Positions 43,262-52,555 of a DNA stretch of 64,000 bases are shown piece after piece (position 1 is the stretch's first letter; every line of letters starts with the position of its first letter). The position numbers and the translations under genes are program-made. Origin of the DNA: Arthrobacter sp. UNC362MFTsu5.1 (GTDB taxonomy: Bacteria > Actinomycetota > Actinomycetes > Actinomycetales > Micrococcaceae); assembly GCF_000685965.1 (NCBI RefSeq), contig NZ_JMLE01000001.1:62001-126000 (forward strand), in the 5' to 3' direction. Below the pieces are notes generated by a model, which worked only from the letters and a program-made list of their open reading frames with translations, had not been told where the DNA came from and searched no databases.

Positions 43262-43680
43262 GGACGAAGCCTCCTTACCTGCTCTTTAAGCCATGCTAGG
43301 AGCACGCTGGACGGGTAGGACAGGGGCTACAGTCATTTTGCGGCCTTTCGGCGAACAATGTTCTACGCGGCGGCGCAACAGAGCGTAAAGGTGCGTCTTA
43401 ATTCGGGGGCCAGCTTGAACGCCTCCGGGCCGGGCCCTAGAGTCTTATACAAGTTACCGAGGTAACGTGTCAGCGATCCTCCGCCAGGAGGGTGTGGGTG
43501 CCCCCATGTGGGCCTGACATTTGCTCACGGACAACTTCTTATCAGGCGTAACAGTCGCGGCTGCGCCCTGCCGAAGTTCACTCCGTGTTCCCAAACTCAA
43601 ATTCATTGACGGTTCTGCGTCTCCGAGGTCCCCTGGACCGAGGTGCACATGCCGGCAATGGCCCAAAGCCAAGGACGCAA
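43262..43680 (+). other. Structured intergenic leader of metF
   Basis: This 419-base gap has no clear gene. Its right two-thirds is probably the metF 5' leader. A TTATAC hexamer lies at 43445-43450. Next to it is an inverted repeat, then a three-way-junction-like element (separate entry), and a 16-codon frame 43467-43517 starting GTG that overlaps the element. Known B12, SAM or TPP riboswitch cores were looked for and not found. Confidence 0.5.
43453..43520 (+). promoter_or_regulatory. Candidate regulatory element: palindrome plus three-way junction upstream of metF
   Basis: GTTACC-GA-GGTAAC (43453-43466) is a perfect 6-base palindrome. Immediately after it GTGTCAG (43467-43473) pairs with CTGACAT (43514-43520). 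This encloses two short hairpins (CCTCC/GGAGG at about 43478-43491 and GCCC/GGGC at about 43500-43513). The palindrome may be a repressor operator, and the paired region a regulatory RNA. Pairings are seen; function is inferred. Confidence 0.35.
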
Positions 43681-44652
43681 ATGTCTCCACCTAGCCTTAT
43701 TGACACACATCCGAATCTCTCCGACACCGCTCCGGTGGCTCTTTCCTATGAGCTGTTCCCGCCGCGTTCGGCGGCTGCCGCCGCGTCGCTCTGGACCACC
43801 ATTGGCGAACTGGAAGCCACGGACCCGGACTACGTTTCCGTGACGTACGGCGCCAGCGGCTCCAACCGGGACACCGCCGTCGAACTCATCAACCGGCTCC
43901 TGCTGGAAACGACCCTCCGGCCGCTGGCCCACCTGACCTGCGTGGGCAACACACCGGAGGAACTCTCCGAGATCATCGGTGAACTGCTCGACGTCGGCGT
44001 CCGCGGGATCCTGGCCCTCCGTGGTGACCAGCCCAAGGATGGCGGAACGCCTGCCAGCGGCTCGCTGCGGTACGCCCAGGACCTGATCGAACTGATCCGC
44101 CGCGTGGAGCAGCGCCGTTCAGCGCTGCTCTGTGCCGGCAAGGTGGCGGTCGGCGTTGCCGCGTACCCCACCCGGCACCCTGAGTCACCCACGGAAGCCC
44201 ACGACGTCGAGGTGCTGCTGGCCAAGCAGCGCTCCGGTGCGGACTTCGCCATCACGCAGGTGTTCTTCCACACCGAGCAGTACGCCGACCTCATCACGAG
44301 GGCCCGCCGTGCGGGGGTCACCATCCCCATCATTCCGGGTGTGATGCCCCTGACCAGCGTGCGCCGGCTCAACCGCCTGGGCGAGCTGACCGGCGTCGAA
44401 CCCGCTCCGGAACTCATGGCGCGGCTGGCCGCTGCGGACACCGACGCCGAACGACGGCTGATCGGGGTCCGGGCAACAGTGGACCTGGCCAATGCCGCCC
44501 TGGACGCCGGCGCGCCGGGAATCCACTTGTACACCTTCAACGAGCACGCCTGCGCGCTCGAGGTCCTGGACAAGCTGGCCCTGCCCCGTCCCGTCCGTCC
44601 GGCGAGCAGGCTCAATGCCATTGCGCGCCGCCACCAGGAAATGGCGAGCTAG
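43681..44652 (+). CDS. metF: Methylenetetrahydrofolate reductase
   Basis: MetF reduces 5,10-methylene-THF to 5-methyl-THF, the methyl donor for methionine. From the ATG at 43681 (AAGGA eight bases upstream) the product is 323 residues. The TIM-barrel FAD-binding segments are present: SYELFPPRS at the start, VSVTYGASGS, HLTCVG, and PGVMPLTS. The glutamate in YELFPP is the conserved active-site acid. The frame is open upstream to 43585 but that part lies in the leader and has no ribosome site. metE follows 106 bases later, so the pair supplies and uses methyl-THF. Confidence 0.95.
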   Translation: MSPPSLIDTHPNLSDTAPVALSYELFPPRSAAAAASLWTTIGELEATDPDYVSVTYGASGSNRDTAVELINRLLLETTLRPLAHLTCVGNTPEELSEIIGELLDVGVRGILALRGDQPKDGGTPASGSLRYAQDLIELIRRVEQRRSALLCAGKVAVGVAAYPTRHPESPTEAHDVEVLLAKQRSGADFAITQVFFHTEQYADLITRARRAGVTIPIIPGVMPLTSVRRLNRLGELTGVEPAPELMARLAAADTDAERRLIGVRATVDLANAALDAGAPGIHLYTFNEHACALEVLDKLALPRPVRPASRLNAIARRHQEMAS

Positions 44653-44758
44653 AAGCCGGTCCCAACCGTCAGCTCCGCCCGCCAAAACTGGCCCCTGCAC
44701 CAAAACTCCCAGCCGTAATACACCCATGCCTTTCACCAACACATCCAAGGACTTTCAC

Positions 44759-47119
44759 ATGACTGAGCAGAACACCCCGGCCGTGACCACTCCCTTCCCC
44801 GCCGCCTCGATCCTGGGCTACCCGCGCATCGGCCGCCGCCGCGAACTGAAGAAGGCCGTCGAAGCCTACTGGGCCGGCAAGATCGACGCCGCCGCCCTGG
44901 ACGCCGCTGCCAAGGAAATCCAGCTGGGCACCGCCAAGCGCCTGCAGGGCCTGGGCCTGACCGAAGCCGCCGCTGTTCCGGGCACCTTCTCCTACTATGA
45001 CCAGGTGCTCGACGCCGTCGCCCACCTCGGCGCTGTCCCGGCCCGTTTCGGCAACCTCCTCAACGCCGAGGGGCAGCTGGATATCGACGGCTATTTCACG
45101 CTGGCCCGCGGTAACAAGGACGAACAGCCGCTGGAAATGACCAAGTGGTTCGACACCAACTACCACTACCTGGTTCCGGAGATCGGCCCGGAGACCAACT
45201 TTGCGCTGACCTCCAACCGCATCGTCGAGGAATTCGAATACGCCCTCGCCAACGGTGTGGAGACCCGCCCGTACATCGTGGGTCCGGTCACCTTCCTGCT
45301 GCTGAGCAAGGCTTCCGACGACGCCCCGGCCGGCTTCAGCCCGCTGTCCCGCCTTGAGGACGTCCTGCCGGTCTACACCGCGCTACTTGAGAAGCTGGCC
45401 GCCGCAGGTGCCAGCTGGGTCCAGCTCGACGAGCCCGCCCTCGTTGTCGACCAGGACACCTCCGCCGAGGAAATCCAGGCCGCCGTCGCCCGCTCCTACG
45501 AGGTCCTGTCCGCTGTGGCCCAGCGCCCGCAGCTGTTCGTCTCCACGCCGTACGGCGCACTGAACGGCCAGCTCGGCACCCTGGCCGCCACCAACATCGA
45601 CGCGCTGCACATCGACGTCTTCAAGGGCGCCGTTCCGTCCGAAGCGGCACTCGCCGCACTGGGCAACAAGACCCTGGTTGCCGGCGTCGTGGACGGCCAC
45701 AACATCTGGCGCAACGATCTCGCCGCCTCTGCGGAGAAGATCGCCGAACTGAAGAAGTCCGTGGCCAAGCTCGCCATCAGCACCTCCACCTCCACGCAGC
45801 ACGTGCCGCACGACGTCGAGGAAGAAGCCCAGCTGTCCGCGCAGCTCCGCAGCTGGCTGGCGTTCGCCGACCAGAAGGCCGTTGAGGTTGCCACCCTCGC
45901 CGGCCTGCTGAGCGACGCTGCCGGTGTTGAAACAAGCTCAGTGCAGCGGGCCATCGACGAGGCTACCCGCATCATCGCCTCCCGCGCCGCCGCCGAGGGC
46001 GTGCAGCGCGCCGACGTCCGTGCGCGCACCGCCGCCCTGACCCCGGCCGACTTCAACCGCTCCGAGTACTCGGTCCGCGAAGCCGCCCAGGAAGAGGCAC
46101 TGCACCTGCCGCCGCTGCCGACCACCACCATCGGTTCCTTCCCGCAGACCTCCGAAATCCGTTCGGCCCGCGCCCGCAACAACAAGGGCGACCTCACCAA
46201 CGAGCAGTACGAGCAGCTCATGAAGGACGAGATCAAGCGCGTCGTGGAGCTGCAGGAAGAGCTCGGTTATGACGTCCTGGTGCACGGCGAGCCCGAGCGC
46301 AACGACATGGTCCAGTACTTCGCCGAGAACCTTGAAGGCTTCGACGTTACGGTCCACGGCTGGGTCCAGTCCTACGGCTCACGCTGCACGCGTCCGTCCA
46401 TCCTCTGGGGCGACGTCACCCGCAGCGCCCCCATCACGGTGGCCTGGGCCGAATACGCCCAGTCGCTGACCAGCAAGCCGATGAAGGGCATGCTCACCGG
46501 TCCGGTCACCATCCTGGCCTGGTCCTTCGTCCGCGACGACCAGCCGCTGGGTGAAACCGCCAACCAGGTGGGACTGGCGCTGCGCGACGAGATCGCTGAC
46601 CTCGAAGCGGCCGGCATCAAGGTCATCCAGGTGGACGAACCCGCACTGCGCGAACTCCTGCCCCTGCGCAAGGCCGACCAGGCTGCCTACCTGGACTGGT
46701 CCGTGAACTCGTTCCGCCTGGCCACCGCCGGTGCGGCCGACGCCACGCAGATCCACACCCACCTGTGCTACTCCGAGTTCGGCGCCATCATCGACGCGAT
46801 CGACGGCCTGGATGCTGACGTCACCTCGATCGAGGCCGCACGTTCACGCATGGAGGTTGTCCACGACCTCGAGTCCCACGGCTTCGGCCGCGGCGTTGGC
46901 CCGGGCGTCTACGACATCCACTCGCCGCGCGTCCCGGGTGAGCAGGAAGTCACCGAGCTGCTCAGCACCGCCGTGAAGCACGTTCCGTCCCGCCAGCTCT
47001 GGGTCAACCCGGACTGCGGCCTGAAGACCCGCGGCTACGCCGAGACCGAAGAGTCCCTGCGCAACCTGGTCACGGCCACCAAGACGGTCCGCGCGGAACT
47101 GCTGCAGGCAGCCAAGTAG
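44759..47119 (+). CDS. metE: Cobalamin-independent methionine synthase
   Basis: MetE transfers the methyl group of 5-methyl-THF polyglutamate to homocysteine. From the ATG at 44759 (AAGGA about nine bases upstream) it is 786 residues. The N-terminal barrel begins ILGYPRIGRRRELKKA, the homocysteine segment TTIGSFPQT is in the middle, and the zinc ligands are in IHTHLCYSEF and NPDCGLKTRG. An ATG at 44726 would add 11 residues. The intervening 106 bases show no strong terminator, so metF and metE are probably one transcript. A strong terminator follows. Confidence 0.97.
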   Translation: MTEQNTPAVTTPFPAASILGYPRIGRRRELKKAVEAYWAGKIDAAALDAAAKEIQLGTAKRLQGLGLTEAAAVPGTFSYYDQVLDAVAHLGAVPARFGNLLNAEGQLDIDGYFTLARGNKDEQPLEMTKWFDTNYHYLVPEIGPETNFALTSNRIVEEFEYALANGVETRPYIVGPVTFLLLSKASDDAPAGFSPLSRLEDVLPVYTALLEKLAAAGASWVQLDEPALVVDQDTSAEEIQAAVARSYEVLSAVAQRPQLFVSTPYGALNGQLGTLAATNIDALHIDVFKGAVPSEAALAALGNKTLVAGVVDGHNIWRNDLAASAEKIAELKKSVAKLAISTSTSTQHVPHDVEEEAQLSAQLRSWLAFADQKAVEVATLAGLLSDAAGVETSSVQRAIDEATRIIASRAAAEGVQRADVRARTAALTPADFNRSEYSVREAAQEEALHLPPLPTTTIGSFPQTSEIRSARARNNKGDLTNEQYEQLMKDEIKRVVELQEELGYDVLVHGEPERNDMVQYFAENLEGFDVTVHGWVQSYGSRCTRPSILWGDVTRSAPITVAWAEYAQSLTSKPMKGMLTGPVTILAWSFVRDDQPLGETANQVGLALRDEIADLEAAGIKVIQVDEPALRELLPLRKADQAAYLDWSVNSFRLATAGAADATQIHTHLCYSEFGAIIDAIDGLDADVTSIEAARSRMEVVHDLESHGFGRGVGPGVYDIHSPRVPGEQEVTELLSTAVKHVPSRQLWVNPDCGLKTRGYAETEESLRNLVTATKTVRAELLQAAK

Positions 47120-47147
47120 GGCTTTGCCCGCTCAACCACCGCACAAC

Positions 47148-47190
47148 GCACGACGGCGGCCGGTCACCTCAGGTGACCGGCCGCCGTCGT
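47148..47190. terminator. Strong hairpin terminator after metE
   Basis: A perfect 20-base-pair stem (47148-47167 with 47171-47190) around a TCA loop lies 28 bases after metE. The U-tract on the plus strand is short (CTTTA), but the stem is very stable and serves both metE and the convergent DUF2004 gene. Confidence 0.85.
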
Positions 47191-47267
47191 GCTTTACCTA
47201 TCGATTGCTGAGCAACCGCCGTTTTGACGGTTCAAAAGGGCCGTTGCGGAGCAGTCGATGCAGCGCT

Positions 47268-47774
47268 TTACGACTCCCAGACGATCTCGTCGTCCACCAC
47301 ACCGTCCTCGTCAGCGGACGCCACCAGGACTTCGTCGGTGAAGTGCTCGCCCAGGGTGAAATCCAGGACGAAGTAGCGTTCGGGCTGGCCGGGGTAGATG
47401 CCCACGTGGCCAAGTTTCAGCGCCTTCAGGAACACGGCATTGGTCAGCTGGCTCTTGTCCTCCACGCCGAACACCTTCTTGAGGTGCTCGTCCTTGATGG
47501 CGTTGCAGTGGAAGTGCCGGTACTCCTGGGGGCTGGTGCCCTCCTGCTCCAGTTCCTCGGCGATCATGTCCCGGACCTGGTCCACGAGCTCGGGCAGGTA
47601 CCGCAGCCGGTAGTCAACCTTGTGCATGGCCGCCTCGTCGAAGTGGTCGTGGGCATTGATGTTCAAGTCCAGCTCTACCGGCTGGCCGCCCAGTTCATGC
47701 TTCGCTGCGATGTTGTGGTCCCGGCCGTGGTTGAGCTCGATTTCACCAAAGTGCCGGCTCGCTACCTTGTTCAT
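47268..47774 (-). CDS. DUF2004 family protein
   Basis: A 168-residue soluble acidic protein with the DUF2004 pattern: FGEIELNHGRDHN near the start, ELDLNINAHDHFDE, and the C-terminal HVGIYPGQPERYFVLDFTLGEHFTDEVLVASADEDG. The function of the family is unknown. The ATG at 47774 was chosen because the conserved region begins just after it; the frame is open to 47861, but that extension has no family character. The gene converges on metE, and its start is divergent from the aldehyde dehydrogenase gene 110 bases away. Confidence 0.78.
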   Translation of the reverse strand: MNKVASRHFGEIELNHGRDHNIAAKHELGGQPVELDLNINAHDHFDEAAMHKVDYRLRYLPELVDQVRDMIAEELEQEGTSPQEYRHFHCNAIKDEHLKKVFGVEDKSQLTNAVFLKALKLGHVGIYPGQPERYFVLDFTLGEHFTDEVLVASADEDGVVDDEIVWES

Positions 47775-47884
47775 ATCTTCAACATAGCCCTCTCGGGCAG
47801 TCCATTCCAGCATCCGGGATTTTTTCTGGGACTGTATCCCCGCGCTGCAACCCGGCTGCATCCCGGCGCGGGTACATTGATCGG

Positions 47885-49324
47885 ATGCACACTGCCGCCG
47901 CCGTCGCCCGATCCCGCGAGCTCTTCGACAGCGGGGTGACCCGCCCGCTGGCGTGGCGCCTCGAACAACTCGGCAACCTGCGCAGGATGCTCACGGAACG
48001 GCGTGAGGATTTCATCGCTGCACTGTCCAGCGACCTGGGGAAGCACCGGACCGAGTCCGTGATGACCGAAATTGCCTTTGTGACCGCGGAAGCCGCCCAC
48101 CTGGAACGGCACCTGGCGGCGTGGATCCGGCCCCGCCCGGTGGCCGTGCCTGTTGTCCTGCAACCCGCGCGGGCGTGGACCGAGCTGACTCCGCTTGGTG
48201 TGGTGCTGGTGATCGGGACCTGGAACTACCCGGTCCAGCTGACCCTCGCACCCATGGCCGGAGCACTGGCGGCCGGCAACACCGTGGTGGTCAAGCCCAG
48301 CGAGCATGCCCCCGCCACGTCGGCGGCCCTGGCCCGCTGGGTGCCTGAATACCTCGACGGCGCCGCGGAGGTGGTGACCGGCGGTATCCCGGAAACCACC
48401 GCGCTGCTGGCGGAGCGTTTCGACCACATCTTCTTCACCGGCGGGCAGGCAGCGGCCCGTGTCGTCATGCGGGCTGCAGCCGAGCACCTGACTCCCGTGA
48501 CCCTGGAACTGGGCGGCCGGTGCCCGGCCTTCGTGGACGAAACCGCCGACCTGGCCACCACTGCACGGCGCATTGCCTGGGGCCGGTTCGTGAACGCCGG
48601 CCAGACATGTGTGGCTCCGGACTATGTGCTGGCAGCACCCGAAATACTGGACGCCCTCCAACCGCTGATCGTGGACGCCATAACCTCCATGTTCGGCGAG
48701 GATCCTGCGGGCAGCGCTTCCTACGGCCGGATCGTTGATGACCGGCACTTCGAGCGGCTCGCTGAGCTGGCCGACAGCAGCACCGTGGTCCACGGCGGCC
48801 AGCGGGACCCCGGCAGCCGCTACTTTGCGCCCACCCTCCTGCGGCCAGCCCCCGGGGACGCAATCCTGGGCGAGGAAATCTTCGGCCCGCTCCTGCCACT
48901 GGTGGCTGTGTCAGGACAGGACGAGGCCATCCGGATGATCAATGCCGACCCCAAGCCGCTGGCGGTTTATGTATTCAGCGCCGATGACAGAGTCCGCAGT
49001 TCCTTCGCTGCCGAAACCTCATCGGGTGCGCTTGCGTACGGGGCGCCGGCCGCGCACGTCTCGGTCCCGGGACTCCCGTTCGGCGGGGTCGGCGGCAGCG
49101 GCATGGGGGCTTATCACGGCGAACATTCCGTGCGGACGTTCTCGCATGAGCGGGCCAGCCTGGACAAGCCGCTATGGCCGGACACTTTCGGGCTTGCCTA
49201 TCCGCCCTACGGCAAGGCGAAGGACAAACTCGTGACCACCCTGATGTCGTTCGCCGGGCGGGCGCCGGGGCTTCCGAAAATCCTGCGTTCCAAGGCCCGC
49301 CGCTTCCGGGCCCGCGAATCCTAG
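47885..49324 (+). CDS. Aldehyde dehydrogenase family protein (class 3-like)
   Basis: A 479-residue NAD(P)-dependent aldehyde dehydrogenase most like the class 3/fatty-aldehyde group. The catalytic cysteine is about C242 in GQTCVAP, and the general-base glutamate lies in LELGGRCP. In that motif the usual K after GG is replaced by R. IGTWNYPVQLTLAP and EIFGPLLPL are typical of class 3. The basic C-terminus (about 455-479) is rich in Lys and Arg. Aldehydes from lipids or aromatics are likely substrates. The ATG at 47885 lacks a strong ribosome site. The stop overlaps the convergent LysR gene by four bases. Confidence 0.9.
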   Translation: MHTAAAVARSRELFDSGVTRPLAWRLEQLGNLRRMLTERREDFIAALSSDLGKHRTESVMTEIAFVTAEAAHLERHLAAWIRPRPVAVPVVLQPARAWTELTPLGVVLVIGTWNYPVQLTLAPMAGALAAGNTVVVKPSEHAPATSAALARWVPEYLDGAAEVVTGGIPETTALLAERFDHIFFTGGQAAARVVMRAAAEHLTPVTLELGGRCPAFVDETADLATTARRIAWGRFVNAGQTCVAPDYVLAAPEILDALQPLIVDAITSMFGEDPAGSASYGRIVDDRHFERLAELADSSTVVHGGQRDPGSRYFAPTLLRPAPGDAILGEEIFGPLLPLVAVSGQDEAIRMINADPKPLAVYVFSADDRVRSSFAAETSSGALAYGAPAAHVSVPGLPFGGVGGSGMGAYHGEHSVRTFSHERASLDKPLWPDTFGLAYPPYGKAKDKLVTTLMSFAGRAPGLPKILRSKARRFRARES

Positions 49325-50235
49325 CGCGTGGCTCCCAGGCTGTGCAGGGTGTCGGCCAACAGTTCGACGAAGAGCTGGACGCGTGCCGTCTGCTTGTCGT
49401 TGATCAGCAGGGCAAACACGTTGCGGGCAAGCCTGATCTCCGGAACATCGAGGACCACCACCCCGGCCGGCCGGTGCCGAAGGGCCAGCTCCGGCACGAG
49501 CGCGGCACCCAGGCCCGCGGCTGCCATTTCCAGGCTCGCGTGGAAGTCGTCGCTATAAGCCACCACTCGCGGGTGCAGGTTGCAGCTGGCGAACAGGCGT
49601 TCAATAACCGTGGCGTCGCTGGTGCCCGGGTGATGGACAATCCACGGCATGTCCGAGAGGTGGTCCGCCGCCACCTTGGCGTCGGCGCGGAAACCCCAGG
49701 CCGCGGGCAGCACCACGCGGAATTCGTCGTCGCCGATCCACTGCCGGTTCACGGTGTGGGGCCACGCCAGGCCGGACTGGCCCACCTGGTAGACCAGGGC
49801 AACATCGAGTTCGCCGCCGGTGCGGAGCCCCTGGATGGTCTGGGACGGCTCCGCCACGGACACCCTGAGGTCGATGCCCAGGTCCTTCCACTTCGGGTTC
49901 TGCAGGATCCGGGGAAGCACATAGGTTGCCAGGCTGGGGAAGATGCCGAGCCTCAGTTCCTGGTGGGTGGCGTCGTGCGTCCGGGAGGCAGCGGCCATCA
50001 GGGCCTCGATGTCCGTCAGGACCTTGGCGGCATGCCGCGTCATCACCAGGGCGGCTTCGGTGGGCTGGATGCTCCGGGCTGAACGCTGGAAGAGGTCCAC
50101 GCCGGTGTCCCGCTCCAGGGCGGACATCTGCTGGGAAACAGCCGACGCCGTATAGCCCAGCCGGTTGGCGGCAGCCGCGAACGAACCCAGGCGGGTGACC
50201 TCCACGAGGGTCCGCAGGTGAACAGGGTTGATCAA
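49321..50235 (-). CDS. LysR family transcriptional regulator
   Basis: A 304-residue LysR-type regulator. The winged helix-turn-helix is at the N-terminus (LRTLVEVTRLGSFAAAANRLGYTASAVSQQMSALE). A linker follows, then a periplasmic-binding-like effector domain starting ELRLGIFPSLA. The TTG at 50235 was chosen because AAGGA lies seven bases upstream and it begins at the usual point (LINPVHLRTL); an ATG at 50268 would add 11 residues. It is convergent with the aldehyde dehydrogenase and divergent from the cyclopropane fatty acid operon, so either could be its target. Confidence 0.92.
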   Translation of the reverse strand: MINPVHLRTLVEVTRLGSFAAAANRLGYTASAVSQQMSALERDTGVDLFQRSARSIQPTEAALVMTRHAAKVLTDIEALMAAASRTHDATHQELRLGIFPSLATYVLPRILQNPKWKDLGIDLRVSVAEPSQTIQGLRTGGELDVALVYQVGQSGLAWPHTVNRQWIGDDEFRVVLPAAWGFRADAKVAADHLSDMPWIVHHPGTSDATVIERLFASCNLHPRVVAYSDDFHASLEMAAAGLGAALVPELALRHRPAGVVVLDVPEIRLARNVFALLINDKQTARVQLFVELLADTLHSLGATR

Positions 50236-50444
50236 TGGTTGTCCTTCGCCTCGGAAATCCCGCTTCATTGTGGCATATCGCCCCGCGGCCCCGGAATGTC
50301 GCCGCGGACGGGCCGTGTCCATGGGGAAGAATCGCGTCAAGGCGCCCGGCTGAAATTCGCAGTCATCCGGGCGCCCTTCGGTGACGAATTGCCCATAAGA
50401 CGATTCATCAGGACGATTCAGGCGAAGCCAACAGGAGTAGATCA

Positions 50445-51824
50445 GTGTCGCAAGCAGCAACGATTCCGGACGGCCGGCGGGTAGCCGTCATTGGCAGCGG
50501 CGTGGCAGGGCTGACCGCAGCCTATGTCCTGAACCGGCGGGACAACGTGACCCTGTTCGAGGCCGACTCCCGGCTGGGCGGCCATGCCCACACCCACGAC
50601 GTCCCGCAGGCCGGCGGCCCGGTCCTGGGCGTGGACACAGGTTTCATCGTGCATAACGAACGCACTTACCCGACTCTCCTGCGGCTCTTCGCGGAGCTGG
50701 GGGTGGAGACGCAGGACTCCGAGATGAGCATGTCGGTCCGCTGCGACGGCTGCGGCCTCGAATATGCCGGTGCCCGCGCCAAGGGGCGCGGCATTATCCC
50801 GCGGCCCTCCACCCTGCTGCGCGGCAGGTACCTGCTGATGCTGCTGGAAGTAACGCGTTTCCACCGCCGTGCCCGCGCCCTGCTGGCAGCGTCCGGCACC
50901 GCCGCGTCAGGAGACTCATCGGGCAACACGGACCCGGAACTGACGCTGGGGGAGTTCCTCGCCCGCGAGAAGTTCAGCAGCTACTTCATCTCGCACTTCA
51001 TGACCCCCGTGGTGAGCGCCGTCTGGTCCTGCGACCCCACCACTGCCCTGGCTTATCCGGCCCGCTACCTGTTTACGTTCCTGGCCCACCACGGCCTGCT
51101 CGGAGTTTCCGGCTCCCCGCAGTGGCGGACGGTCAAGGGCGGCTCGCGCACCTACGTGGACAAGCTGGCCGCCACGCTGCCAGACATCCGGCTGTCCAGT
51201 CCGGTCACGGCGGTGCGACGCGACGGGGAGGGCGTTGAACTGACCACCCCGCACGGTACGGAAACCTTTGACGCCGTCGTGATTGCCACGCATCCCGCGC
51301 AGGCGCTGCGCATGCTCGCCGATGCTTCACCGGCGGAGGAGGAGGCGCTCGGCGGAATGCCCTACTCGGTCAACCAGACGCTGTTCCACCGCGACGAAGC
51401 CGTGCTGCCTGCCAGCGCCAATGCGCAGGCGTCCTGGAACTACCGGCTGCCGTCCTGCGATGCACGTCCGGACAAGGTGCTGGTCAGCTACGACATGACG
51501 CGCCTGCAGCGCCTCGAGCCCGCTGACGGCGGGCGCTACATCGTGAGCCTCGGTGAGTCCGAACTCATCGCCGACGGCACCGTCCTGGACCGGATGGTCT
51601 ACGAACACCCGCAGTACACCCCCGGTTCGCTCCGGGCCCAGCAGCAGGTCCTCGCACTGGGGGACGGGCGCCTTGCCTTTGCCGGCGCGTACCATGGCTG
51701 GGGTTTCCACGAGGACGGAGCGCTCTCCGGGGTCAAGGCCGCCGCCCGGCTCGGCCGGGACTGGGAACAGCCGGCCGGCGTTTCCGGTCCCGCACTGGCG
51801 GGCGTCGCCGCGGAGGGCGCCTGA
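50445..51824 (+). CDS. FAD-dependent amine-oxidase-like protein (cyclopropane fatty acid operon)
   Basis: A 459-residue flavoprotein with an N-terminal FAD motif VIGSGVAGLTAAY at about 15-27, a second dinucleotide signature with GGHAHTHDV, and an amine-oxidase-like C-terminal FAGAYHGWGFHEDG motif. Such proteins are widely found beside DUF1365 and cfa genes and may act on cyclopropane or unsaturated lipids, but their reaction is not established. The GTG at 50445 has AGGAG eight bases upstream. It overlaps the following DUF1365 gene at TGATG (51822-51826). It opens the three-gene operon. Confidence 0.88.
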   Translation: MSQAATIPDGRRVAVIGSGVAGLTAAYVLNRRDNVTLFEADSRLGGHAHTHDVPQAGGPVLGVDTGFIVHNERTYPTLLRLFAELGVETQDSEMSMSVRCDGCGLEYAGARAKGRGIIPRPSTLLRGRYLLMLLEVTRFHRRARALLAASGTAASGDSSGNTDPELTLGEFLAREKFSSYFISHFMTPVVSAVWSCDPTTALAYPARYLFTFLAHHGLLGVSGSPQWRTVKGGSRTYVDKLAATLPDIRLSSPVTAVRRDGEGVELTTPHGTETFDAVVIATHPAQALRMLADASPAEEEALGGMPYSVNQTLFHRDEAVLPASANAQASWNYRLPSCDARPDKVLVSYDMTRLQRLEPADGGRYIVSLGESELIADGTVLDRMVYEHPQYTPGSLRAQQQVLALGDGRLAFAGAYHGWGFHEDGALSGVKAAARLGRDWEQPAGVSGPALAGVAAEGA

Positions 51825-52555
51825 TGAACACCCAGGCGGCCATCTACCGCACCTCCATCGCGCACGTGCGCCGCACGCCGCTGCACAATGCGTTCACGTA
51901 CCGCAGCTACAGCTGGTTTGTCGACGTCGACCGGCTTCCGTCACTGCCGTGGCCGCTCCGGCTGCTCGCCGATTTCCGTGCCTCGGATCACCTCGGCGAC
52001 GCGGAAGGCTCGCTCCGCGGCAACGTGGAGCGGTTCCTGCGGACCCGGGGGATAGAGCCCGACGGCGGCCGGATCACCATGCTTGCCAGCGCCCGGGTGT
52101 TCGGCCACGTGTTCAACCCGCTCAGCCTGTTCTGGTGCCACGACGCCGTCGGGAACCTGCGGTGCGTTGTTGCCGAAGTGCACAACACCTACGGTGAACG
52201 GCACTGCTATCTGCTCGAAACGGACGACGCCGGCAGGGCCAGCGTGCCCAAGGCGTTCTATGTTTCCCCCTTCAACGACGTCGAAGGCCAGTACCGGATG
52301 AAGCTCCCGGAACCGGGGGAGCGGCTCGCGGTGTCCATCGTTCTGGAGCGCGAAGGGCAGAAGCCCTTCATCGCGACCGTCGACGGCGAACGCCACGACG
52401 CCTCCCTGCCGAACATTCTCTCCGCTGCGCTCGCCGTGCCCCTGGCACCGCTGCGTGTAGCAGCGCAGATCCGCTGGCAGGGCATCAAGCTCTGGGCACG
52501 TCGCCTGCCCATCATCAAACGACCACACCACCCCTCACAGGAGGCAGTCCAGTGA
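51824..52555 (+). CDS. DUF1365 family protein
   Basis: A 243-residue protein of the DUF1365 family. Conserved motifs include RTPLHNAFTYRSYSWFVDVD near the start, GHVFNPLSLFWCHD and KAFYVSPFNDVEGQY. A C-terminal basic helix (RWQGIKLWARRLPIIKRPHH) may contact membrane. It lies in the fixed order FAD oxidoreductase-DUF1365-cfa and overlaps both neighbours by one to four bases. The chemical role is unknown, probably lipid modification. Confidence 0.92.
   Translation: MNTQAAIYRTSIAHVRRTPLHNAFTYRSYSWFVDVDRLPSLPWPLRLLADFRASDHLGDAEGSLRGNVERFLRTRGIEPDGGRITMLASARVFGHVFNPLSLFWCHDAVGNLRCVVAEVHNTYGERHCYLLETDDAGRASVPKAFYVSPFNDVEGQYRMKLPEPGERLAVSIVLEREGQKPFIATVDGERHDASLPNILSAALAVPLAPLRVAAQIRWQGIKLWARRLPIIKRPHHPSQEAVQ

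Noticed and set aside
43262..43680. Known SAM or B12 riboswitch before metF
   Set aside because: The conserved cores (CCGGCAACC with its partner helices, or the B12 box) are not present, so only an unnamed structured element is reported.
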